DNA of 32,984 nt from Mesorhizobium silamurunense (GTDB lineage: Bacteria > Pseudomonadota > Alphaproteobacteria > Rhizobiales > Rhizobiaceae): assembly GCF_014843825.1 (NCBI RefSeq), contig NZ_JHQR01000001.1:1-32984 (forward strand). Direction: 5' to 3'. The position numbers and the translations under genes were made by a program. The notes beneath the pieces were generated by a model. The model saw nothing but the letters and a program-made list of their open reading frames with translations. It searched no databases and was not told where the DNA came from. This document shows positions 27,297 through 32,984 of this stretch, one piece after another (the first letter of the stretch is position 1; the number at the start of each line of letters is the position of its first letter).

Positions 27297-27794
27297 ATGA
27301 AGTCGAAATCTGATCCTGTGCGCCTAGACGCTTGGGACGTCCGAATTCTCTCAGAGATTCAGTCAGACGGTCGGATTTCGAAAAGCGAGCTCGCAAAGCG
27401 TGTTCACCTTTCGGCTTCGGCCTGTTCGGAACGGCTCCGTATACTCCAAGCCGCAGGAATCATTGAAGGGTTCTACGCGCGACTAAGTCCAGCGCTCGTC
27501 GGGGGCATGATCTGCATAATGGTGGAGGTGGTTCTGGATCGTCATCGTCTGGAGGATCAACGGAACTTCGAGACTGCGATCCAAGAGATCCCGGAAATCC
27601 TGGACTGCTGGGCTATCGGGGGGCGGATCGATTATCTGATGCGCGTTTCATCTCCTTCTATGGCTGCGTATCAGGATTTCATGGAGGGACTGCTGCAGGC
27701 AGGCTTGGGGATCGATCAATACTACAGCCTTATCGTGACGAAACCCGTGAAATCCAATTCACCAATCCCTTTGTCCGCACTAAGTCGACGGTAA
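27297..27794 (+). CDS. AsnC/Lrp-family transcriptional regulator (DoeX-like)
   Basis: A 165-residue feast/famine regulator. The N-terminal helix-turn-helix (about 8-60) reads LDAWDVRILSEIQSDGRIS and SELAKRVHLSASACSERLRI, followed by LQAAGIIEGFYARLSP. The C-terminal RAM (amino-acid-sensing) domain (about 70-155) includes IMVEVVLDRH, the conserved IPEILDCWAIGGRIDYLMRV and YYSLIVTKPVK. Such proteins form octamers and respond to small amino acids. Ectoine-degradation loci carry a member of this family (DoeX) that senses a diaminobutyrate-type intermediate. Here it lies between genes resembling doeC and doeD, so the same logic may apply. Confidence 0.9.
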   Translation: MKSKSDPVRLDAWDVRILSEIQSDGRISKSELAKRVHLSASACSERLRILQAAGIIEGFYARLSPALVGGMICIMVEVVLDRHRLEDQRNFETAIQEIPEILDCWAIGGRIDYLMRVSSPSMAAYQDFMEGLLQAGLGIDQYYSLIVTKPVKSNSPIPLSALSRR

Positions 27795-27816
27795 ACTCCC
27801 GAAGCCGTGGTTTCCG

Positions 27817-27896
27817 CGGCGATTGGTGCCGATCCGGCGAATTCGTCGGCTGAAAACATGCATTTCCGCGGAACTCGAGAGGCGTTTGCCGGTATG
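27817..27896 (+). repeat. 80-bp imperfect direct repeat, copy 1
   Basis: It starts CGGCGATTGG and ends TGCCGGTATG. It aligns without gaps to 29581-29660, about 70 of 80 bases identical by eye. It lies just after the AsnC/Lrp stop. It is probably a duplicated gene fragment; no coding meaning is clear. Confidence 0.85.
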
Positions 27897-27918
27897 CTTT
27901 CTTAGAGTTAATAAAACG

Positions 27919-27948
27919 CCCTGCGGATTGGTTTCAAAAACCGCAGGG
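27919..27948 (-). terminator. hairpin, possible minus-strand terminator
   Basis: CCCTGCGG (27919-27926) pairs with CCGCAGGG (27941-27948) around an AT-rich loop. On the minus strand the stem is followed by CGTTTTATT. On the plus strand it lies 30 bases upstream of the secreted-protein ribosome binding site, so it could instead shape that leader. Confidence 0.35.
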
Positions 27949-27990
27949 GGTTCTCATGATCAGAATACTCAAAGTCGGAGGAGAAGTTTG

Positions 27991-28401
27991 TTGTCCACGT
28001 TTTTTACGAAGGCGGCAATCGCCGCGAGTTTTCTCTCGTTTCTGTCAATGTCGGCTTTAGCGGAGGATGTCGGGATCATTGACCTCAGTGATGCGAAGGG
28101 TTGGGTTGACAGGCAACCGCCACCTCCAGACGGCCTCCACGTTCGCGAAGTGAAGATCTGGGCCCCGACCCCCTGCCACCACGCTGTGATGAAAGCCGCC
28201 GGAGAATCAAAATCAAACCCACCTATACCTCAGTTTGAGGTCACGATTGAGGAGCCGGCAACCAACGTTGTCTGCATCCTTGTTGTTAGTAAAATCACCG
28301 TGGAACCATTCGATGTAGACGATTATACGGGCGGCTTGCAGGTCCAGATTTTCTACAGGGGCCACGAGGGACAGCTACTCGAGTTGCAAGAGGTTCACTG
28401 A
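27991..28401 (+). CDS. small secreted protein of unknown function
   Basis: About 136 residues. I place the start at a TTG (27991, or 27988) because GGAGGAG (27977-27983) sits 7 bases upstream and translation from there gives a clean Sec signal peptide. That peptide has a Lys near the N-terminus (TFFTKA), a hydrophobic core (AAIAASFLSFLSMS) and an ALA-ED cleavage site near residue 25. The open frame extends further upstream through the direct repeat, but that part is not signal-like. The mature part (VGIIDLSDAKGWVDRQPPPP, then a beta-rich stretch with three Cys) matches no family I know. It is probably periplasmic. Its place between the regulator and aminotransferase genes may be accidental. 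Confidence 0.6.
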   Translation: MSTFFTKAAIAASFLSFLSMSALAEDVGIIDLSDAKGWVDRQPPPPDGLHVREVKIWAPTPCHHAVMKAAGESKSNPPIPQFEVTIEEPATNVVCILVVSKITVEPFDVDDYTGGLQVQIFYRGHEGQLLELQEVH

Positions 28402-28432
28402 AGGCCCGCGAAGAAATACGAACATCTTATGC

Positions 28433-28465
28433 AAAAAAGCCCGCCGGCATTCGCCCGGCTGGGCT
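28433..28465 (-). terminator. rho-independent terminator (minus strand)
   Basis: Read on the minus strand, AGCCC-A-GCCGG pairs with CCGGCGGGCT (one bulged base, 7-base loop) and is followed by TTTTTT. It could end a minus-strand transcript from the 28673-28976 gene. On the plus strand it lies about 35 bases after the secreted-protein stop and may also slow transcription there. Confidence 0.6.
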
Positions 28466-28672
28466 AGTTTGCGGTGCGGCGCGGTTTGAAACTGGCGGAG
28501 GCGCAGGCGTTCTAAAAGCTATCTTCATTACCAATATACGTTGGTAGTTCATGCCGCGTCGGTCAGTACACTGCCACGTTGTCAGGCTCGGCTCCGGTCG
28601 TGGGTGAACGTCCGGTTCGGAGGGCTGCCATCAATGTCCGGAAATGGCGGCGCTTGGTGACTTCTACCGAAT

Positions 28673-28976
28673 TCAAGCTTCGTTTAGTAGCCACAATGTA
28701 ATCGTCGACAGGTCGCAAATCGCGTTATCGGGAAAGTCGCATGCACAGACACATTCGCAGTGCGTCGCTGCTGGGTTTCGAAGCGTAGCATATCGGGTCA
28801 GCCGTTCGACCGTCTCGATGATCGCCTCGGCGAGTGCCTCTCCCTCATGCACGGGTTCGGAGCCGTAGAGCAGCAAGACGGCTTCCTCTCGGCAGCACTC
28901 CGGCGGGGCAGGTCTGTTCAATCGCCATGCGAACCAGCTTGAGGGCAGCCCATGCGTTGCGAATATTGTCATCCAT
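28673..28976 (-). pseudogene. small conserved-looking hypothetical protein, frameshifted
   Basis: From an ATG at 28976 the minus strand reads MDDNIRNAWAALKLVRMAIE, then QTCPAGVLP. The frame then shifts near 28898 and continues REEAVLLLYGSEPVHEGEAL, AEAIIETVERL. The two parts together look like a short alpha-helical hypothetical protein of the kind seen in rhizobial accessory DNA. The function is not known to me. A single-base deletion explains the break. The true C-terminus is uncertain; the second frame is open to 28673. Confidence 0.4.
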
Positions 28977-29114
28977 GCTTGGACTCTGGCGCGAGTCCGG
29001 CAGTCGTCAAGGACTATGGTCAAAACTCCACAGTCTGGCTCGCATGCTCACCTGAGCCCATGAACCTAGTAGGCTGAACATCCGCCTCCAGTTACACCAT
29101 GCGATTTCCGCCGT

Positions 29115-29519
29115 TTAGAACTTATAGGTAATTGCGGCGCGAACGACGTTGAAGTTCGTCTTCACGCCGCATCGAACGGTATCGAAGCCAAAATCTTTCT
29201 TGCCAGGATCGACTTAGAGATATTCCGCGCGTGCAGTCCAATTGCTATTGAACGCGTTCTGAAGGCCCCCGCCGACCGCATAGCCGGTCTGGAGCTCGCT
29301 CTCGGCAAAGACGTGCTCATCAGTCTCCACTTCGCCCAATGCAACGCCGACGGTGACGTACGGTAGCCAGCGGCCAAAGGCATAGCCAACACTGCCACGG
29401 ATCGTCGCGAAAGCATCCAGGTAACCTTCGGCACCGAGACCGCCGAGGAGAAAGCCTGGCGAGAACTCTTCCTTGAAGCCGAGATCGTTGATATCGCCTT
29501 CGATACCAAACACCGTTGG
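29115..29519 (-). pseudogene. outer-membrane beta-barrel protein, C-terminal fragment with internal stop
   Basis: The minus strand encodes the last four to five strands of an OMP_b-brl/Omp25-type 8-strand barrel: VFGIEGDINDLGF, GYLDAFATIRGSVGYAFGRWL, PYVTVGVALGEVET, TGYAVGGGLQNAFNSNWTA, then RAEYL. A TAA at 29214-29216 interrupts it. The frame continues as DFGFDTVRCGVK and FNVVRAAITYKF, ending in the terminal Phe used for barrel assembly. The N-terminal half is missing: at about 29520 the sequence changes abruptly to a LysR-like fragment on the other strand. Confidence 0.8.
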
Positions 29520-29531
29520 ACGAGTGGACGA

Positions 29532-29565
29532 CTGCTGGCCGCTTCAATCTGGCTGTCCTCTACCG
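29532..29565 (+). repeat. 34-bp fragment matching the LysR gene
   Basis: CTGCTGGCCG...CTACCG matches 23106-23139 in the LysR gene at 32 of 34 bases (by eye), encoding AGRFNLAVLYR. It sits between the truncated barrel gene and the second 80-bp direct repeat, so it marks a recombination scar. Confidence 0.8.
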
Positions 29566-29580
29566 GAGCCATGCTATCGA

Positions 29581-29660
29581 CGGCGATTGGCGCCAATACC
29601 GCGAATTCGTCGGCTAAAGACGTGCATTTCAGCGAAACTCGAGAGGTGTTTGCCGGTATG
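29581..29660 (+). repeat. 80-bp imperfect direct repeat, copy 2
   Basis: Ungapped match to 27817-27896 with about 10 differences. It ends 62 bases before the aminotransferase start, so it may contribute to that gene's leader. Confidence 0.85.
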
Positions 29661-29722
29661 TTAATTGCTAAAGAGGCGGCTGGCCGAGTGTTCTCCGCCG
29701 ACTGATCGCGAGGAGAGGGTCG

Positions 29723-31129
29723 ATGCGCTTGAGCAATCTGGGAACCGAGCAACTCCGGGAGAAGGATCGAAGCTTCGTCTTTCATCCGTCTACGCACTTA
29801 GCCAAGCACAGTCGCGGCGAGACGCCAAACCGAATTATGGCGGGTGCAGAAGGCGTGTACATCTGGGATACCGAGGGCCGAAAGAGCCTTGACGGTTTCG
29901 GTGGGCTTTACTGCGTCAATATGGGATATGGATGCACGGAGATTGCCGAGGCCATCGCCCGGCAAGCGCACGAGTTGCCGTTTGCCCATGTCTATGCGAG
30001 CCAAGGAACCGAGCCAGTCGCCCTCTTGGCAGAGGCCGTTGTCGAATATTTCGGTCAGAACATGCGAAGGGTCTTTTTCGGCCTCTCCGGCTCCGATGCC
30101 AACGAAACCAACATCAAGCTGGTCTGGTACTACAACAACATTCTCGGCCGCCCTGAAAAGAAAAAGATCATCTCGCGGAATCGCGGATATCACGGTTCTG
30201 GGTTGGTCACCGGTAGCCTGACAGGCCTTCCATTCTTTCACGATTTCTTCGACCTGCCTCTGAATTTGGTGCGCCATACGACGACGCCGCACCATTACCG
30301 CCAAGCGCATGATGGCGAAAGTGAGGAAGCGTTCTCCCGGCGCTGTGCTAACGAACTTGAAGCCCTTATCCTGGCTGAAGGCCCGCAGACGGTTGCGGCA
30401 TTCATCGGAGAGCCGGTACTTGGGACCGGCGGCATCGTTCCGCCCCCAAAGGGATACTGGACGGCAATTCAAGGCGTGCTCGACAAGTACGATATCCTTC
30501 TGATCGCCGATGAAGTGGTCTGCGGCTTCGCGCGAACCGGTGAGAAATTCGGCTCCCACTTGTATGGCATGCGTCCGGATTTCGTGACCATCGCCAAGGG
30601 CTTGAGTTCCGCCTACCTCCCCATCTCCGGGTCAATCATCGGCGACCGCGTCTGGTCGGTGTTGGAAGAAGGAACGGAGAGGCACGGTCCTCTCGGCCAC
30701 GGCTGGACATATTCTGGTCACACGCTTTGCGCGGCGGCCGCACTTGCCAATATTCAACTACTCAAGGAAAAAAACATCCTGGAGCATGTCCGCGATGTCG
30801 GACCCTACTGGCATGCCCGCATGAGAGCCGAACTGGAGGGCCATCCCATTGTCGGCGAAGTTCGCGGCGTTGGCATCCTGTCCGCCGTAGAGCTGATGCA
30901 GGATCCTAAAAGGCGGGTACCATTTGAACCTGGACTTCAGGTCGGCGTGCGCGCCGCCGCTGCTCTGTTTGAGAATGGTGTCATCGGGCGGGCCATGCCG
31001 CATGGCGACATCCTCGGCTATGCCCCACCTCTGATCATTACTCGAAAAGAGATCGACATCATCGTCGACGCGACTGCGAAATCGGTCGATACGACCTATC
31101 GCGCGCTGAAGGCCGAGGGCGCAATATGA
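29723..31129 (+). CDS. class III (omega) aminotransferase, DoeD-like
   Basis: A 468-residue PLP-dependent class III aminotransferase. Motifs: GVYIWDTEGRKSLDGFGGLYCVN split over about 46-68, the PLP phosphate-binding FFGLSGSDANETNIKL (about 113-128), RGYHGSG, the GEPVLGTGGIVPPPKGY block, the Asp in LLIADEVVCGFARTG (about 254-268), the PLP Lys in FVTIAKGLSSAYLP (about residue 292), and HGWTYSGHTLCAAAA. It moves a terminal amino group from a diamine or omega-amino acid to pyruvate or 2-oxoglutarate, giving a semialdehyde. Diaminobutyrate transaminase DoeD belongs to this group. The start ATG has GAGGAGAGGG about 5 bases upstream. It is separated from the other pathway genes by debris, but its product would feed the aldehyde dehydrogenase. 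Confidence 0.9.
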   Translation: MRLSNLGTEQLREKDRSFVFHPSTHLAKHSRGETPNRIMAGAEGVYIWDTEGRKSLDGFGGLYCVNMGYGCTEIAEAIARQAHELPFAHVYASQGTEPVALLAEAVVEYFGQNMRRVFFGLSGSDANETNIKLVWYYNNILGRPEKKKIISRNRGYHGSGLVTGSLTGLPFFHDFFDLPLNLVRHTTTPHHYRQAHDGESEEAFSRRCANELEALILAEGPQTVAAFIGEPVLGTGGIVPPPKGYWTAIQGVLDKYDILLIADEVVCGFARTGEKFGSHLYGMRPDFVTIAKGLSSAYLPISGSIIGDRVWSVLEEGTERHGPLGHGWTYSGHTLCAAAALANIQLLKEKNILEHVRDVGPYWHARMRAELEGHPIVGEVRGVGILSAVELMQDPKRRVPFEPGLQVGVRAAAALFENGVIGRAMPHGDILGYAPPLIITRKEIDIIVDATAKSVDTTYRALKAEGAI

Positions 31130-31468
31130 TCCTGACGCAGACGGTGGCCACGCAAGGACTCCCGGCCATGAGTCAATTCCCAAGGCACTCGCTTCCGCAC
31201 AGCACGCGATCGAGGTTTAGGCGGACCGCGCGCCCGTTAGGCGCGCGGAGATGTTGAAGGATGCACCTGCCCTTTGGCCTGAAGGCCCCGTTGCTGCCTG
31301 TGAACCAGAGACGGGCTCCGGACCCACGGTCAAGGTTCGCGGGGCGGTCGCTGGATGCTCTCTAGTACGAGGTCGCCGGTTCACCGGCTCTCATCGAGAA
31401 GTGAAGCGTCGCCTGCGGTAGGCTAGGCAATAACGCCAGTCCCAGGAAATGGAAAGGAGGTGATTCAC
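31130..31468. other. intergenic region with GC-rich hairpin
   Basis: No gene is seen. A perfect 9-bp hairpin CCGCGCGCC/GGCGCGCGG (31226-31234, 31240-31248, loop CGTTA) lies about 100 bases after the aminotransferase stop. It has no T-run, so it may be an attenuating structure rather than a classic terminator. Confidence 0.5.
31452..31464 (+). promoter_or_regulatory. near-perfect Shine-Dalgarno sequence
   Basis: GAAAGGAGGTGAT directly before the ATG at 31469 is complementary over about 13 bases to the 3' tail of 16S rRNA (ATCACCTCCTTTC). This is far stronger than any other ribosome binding site in the window and suggests very high translation of the 43-residue protein. Confidence 0.85.
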
Positions 31469-31600
31469 ATGGCGAATAAGGAAGTTACGAGCGCGAAGGC
31501 GGCTTCGGCGGCTGCGAAAGTGCTCAGCGACCCCAACTCGAGCAAGGCTGCCAAGACTGCGGCAGCATCGGCTCTCACGCAACGTCCCAACAAGAAGTAG
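31469..31600 (+). CDS. 43-residue Ala/Lys/Ser-rich small protein
   Basis: Starts MANKEVTSAKAASAAAKVL and ends ASALTQRPNKK. It is basic, with two similar halves (SAKAASAAAKVLSD and SKAAKTAAASALTQ), probably helical. Tiny proteins of this pattern (MANK...TS..VA..ASK.L....S...K..AASAL.Q) are common next to SinR/Cas2-like genes in many bacteria, as recalled from annotation, and that is the arrangement here. The function is unknown; a nucleic-acid-binding or antitoxin-like partner role is a guess. The exceptional ribosome binding site supports it as a real gene. Confidence 0.75.
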   Translation: MANKEVTSAKAASAAAKVLSDPNSSKAAKTAAASALTQRPNKK

Positions 31601-31671
31601 GCGGACCTCATGGCGGGCCGGAGGTCTTCGGCCCGCCACCCTCAAGTGCGATCGGCTCAAGGAGGCCGACG

Positions 31672-31908
31672 GTGATTTGCGCGATTAACTACGACCTCAA
31701 GCGACCGGGTCAGAATTACGAGGCGCTTCATGAGGCCATCAAGCACTGCGGTGATTGGTGGCACTTTTTGGGGACGTGGCTCGTTGATACCGGCCGAACG
31801 CGCAAGGCGTCTGGAGCCGTCTCGAACCGAATGTCGACAAGAGCGACTTCTTCCTCATTATCGGCGTGACCCGCGACGACTATTCGTACACGTTGCGGCG
31901 GATGTCGG
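31672..31908 (+). pseudogene. SinR-like / Cas2-like small protein, frameshifted
   Basis: From a GTG at 31672, after AAGGAGGCC, translation gives VICAINYDLKRPGQNYEALHE, AIKHCGDWWHFLGTWLVDT. This matches the ~90-residue SinR-like family with a Cas2/VapD-type ferredoxin fold (INYDL.KPGQNY...I). One extra base near 31790-31796 shifts the frame. The rest is found next door as AQGVWSRLEPNVDKSDFFL, IIGVTRDDYS, after which family similarity is lost. So both a frameshift and a C-terminal change affect it. Its partner is the 43-residue gene 71 bases upstream. Family function is not established; nuclease or RNA-related activity is inferred from fold only. Confidence 0.7.
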
Positions 31909-32260
31909 TTTCGGTGGGGATCGGATATGCGCGGCCTTGCGACATCGCAGGTTCAGCAGAGGCTGTTCGAAGAAGCGGCCGAACTGTGGTTTGACGATCC
32001 CGATTGTCGATCGCCGCGGCGGCCTCGCGGTCGAGAAAGGCCGCCTGATTTTCACTGACCGCAAAGCCCAGAGCGCCGCCGCGTCCGGTCGCCATGCGGC
32101 CGCGACCTTCGCGCGGCGTCCCCTGCCGGTGTCCTCCCCACCGGCAGGGGACCATTTGCAATCGCTGGATGGGTGTTGCGGCGCGTCGGAGATTGAGGGT
32201 TGAGACGAGGTTAGGGATTGTCGGGCCTCGGTAAAGGTAGATAGCACATTTCATCAAACC
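31909..32260. other. gene-poor stretch
   Basis: Open frames on both strands here show no family features. The minus-strand stretch AEPAMSQGRAYPIPTETDIR (around 31900-31960) looks protein-like but is not assigned. The segment contains the 14-bp hairpin listed separately. Confidence 0.4.
32118..32152. terminator. perfect 14-bp hairpin, possible bidirectional terminator
   Basis: GTCCCCTGCCGGTG (32118-32131) pairs exactly with CACCGGCAGGGGAC (32139-32152) around a 7-base loop. Flanking bases are CATTTG on the right and no T-run on the left (GCGGC), so it is a strong structure but a weak classic terminator. Confidence 0.55.
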
Positions 32261-32356
32261 ATGGGTTTGGGCACTGCACTCGGAAATCTATCCGGAGCCG
32301 TAGCAGCGCTTCGCAGCGTGTGGATCGGGAGTGAGTTCAAGGTAGGGGCGAGAGAC

Positions 32357-32984
32357 GTGCAAGCTGTCTTCGAGAGATTTTTGGAACGGCTGTCGGAAAG
32401 CATCGATGAGGCCGATCTTCGCGGTGCCCTGGCCGATGTAGCTTCGGAACTCGATCTACTCGCTTTTGCCTACCTATCCTTGCCAATGCGGTCTGATGGC
32501 AAGCCCACGCTGATCTCGAACTATCCGGCGCACTGGACATCGCGCTATCTTGAAAACCGGTACCAGAGTGGCGACCCGGTCATTGTGCGTGCACGCTGTG
32601 ATGGATGCCCGTTTCGATGGGGATCCGATCTGAGCGGCGAGGAGGCTTCAGGGGCTCAGGTTTTCGAAGAAGCGGCGCAGTTTGGCATCTGCTGCGGCGA
32701 GGCAGTCAGGAGCGTGGGCGCTAAGGAAGAGGAGCTAGCCGCCAGGCTATTCGCAGTGGAGGTGGCTGAGAGGCCGGGGGGAGCTTGGCAGGCCGATCTC
32801 AAGGAGACTCAAGGCACCAGGCTAGAGCGTGGCAGATATGCGGCGCGATCTGAGTCTCGAAAAACAGAGCTGCGGTCGTACGGGCATGCGCCCGCAGCAT
32901 TTCCATTCCCAGACAGTTTCTCCGGACACCCCTGCCGTCTGCGCGGAGAACGGGTCGCCTGCCGTTGTGGCTTCCCGGCGATGT
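32357..32984 (+). pseudogene. LuxR/TraR-type regulator, N-terminal autoinducer-binding part only (runs off window)
   Basis: From a GTG at 32357 (AGGGGCGA upstream; an in-frame ATG lies at 32261) the frame reads QAVFERFLERLSESIDEADL, ASELDLLAFAYLSLPM. The TraR-type pocket follows: SNYPAHWTSRYLENRYQSGDPVI, split, then FRWGSDLS and VFEEAAQFGICCG. At about 32700, where family members continue with a GxTIPIHDG-like strand, the sequence becomes Glu/Arg/Ala-rich and unrelated. No helix-turn-helix appears in the remaining 280 bases, although no stop is met before the window end. It therefore looks like a truncated receptor domain fused to foreign sequence. A truncated receptor could still bind ligand or dimerise. 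Confidence 0.65.

Noticed and set aside
18033..31129. Standard ectoine degradation operon
   Set aside because: No ectoine hydrolase (DoeA) and no ectoine-type transporter (EhuABCD or TRAP) is present, and methylaspartate-type genes are interleaved, so a plain ectoine pathway does not explain the set.
1..32984. tRNA genes or attachment sites marking an island end
   Set aside because: None could be recognised by reading; no CCA-ending cloverleaf or matching att repeat was noticed.

Overview
The window looks like accessory DNA (a symbiosis island or megaplasmid) from an alphaproteobacterium of the order Hyphomicrobiales, i.e. a rhizobium such as Mesorhizobium, Ensifer or Rhizobium. I infer this from high-GC rhizobial-type codon use, TraR-like LuxR regulators, many decayed IS elements of families common in these genomes, and an operon style typical of rhizobial catabolic loci. 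No tRNA, rRNA, CRISPR array or replication gene was recognised, so the replicon type is not proven.

Layout. 1-3023 is mobile-element debris (IS701 fragment, IS110 fragment broken by a 7-bp tandem repeat, probable group II intron 3' end) around one intact solo LuxR regulator. 3571-10517 is a tight operon: a family-5 (dipeptide/oligopeptide type) ABC transporter with Tat-exported binding protein (frameshifted), two permeases, two ATPases, then a CapA-family hydrolase-like protein. About 10966-17100 is a nest of transposons: an IS21-family element with nonsense codons in istA, its istB cut at the Walker A motif by a 2.6-kb serine-recombinase element, abutting a decayed IS110 element. After a ghost of a second oligopeptide ATPase (17424-17650) comes 18033-26807: a DoeB-type N-acyl amino acid deacylase, methylaspartate ammonia-lyase, class III CoA-transferase, citramalyl/malyl-CoA lyase-type protein, LysR regulator, semialdehyde dehydrogenase and class I fumarase/mesaconase. 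An AsnC/Lrp regulator (27297-27794) and a class III aminotransferase (29723-31129) complete the set, separated by a small secreted protein and a mosaic of gene fragments. 31130-32984 holds a 43-residue Ala/Lys-rich protein with an extremely strong ribosome binding site, a frameshifted Cas2/SinR-like partner, a perfect 14-bp hairpin, and the N-terminal half of a second TraR-type LuxR gene.

How the genes may work together (inference). Methylaspartate ammonia-lyase makes mesaconate; class I fumarase/mesaconase would hydrate it to citramalate; the CoA-transferase would activate it; the CitE-like lyase would cleave it to acetyl-CoA and pyruvate. No glutamate mutase, the usual source of 3-methylaspartate, is present. 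Instead the locus has homologues of the ectoine-degradation enzymes DoeB (deacylase), DoeC (semialdehyde dehydrogenase), DoeD (aminotransferase) and DoeX (AsnC regulator), but no ectoine hydrolase DoeA. The simplest reading is a hybrid pathway that deacylates, transaminates and oxidises an imported N-acyl diamino acid to an aspartate-like amino acid and then burns it through the mesaconate/citramalate branch. If the diamino acid is C-methylated this would be a previously undescribed pathway. The binding protein carries a frameshift, so uptake may be broken in this strain.
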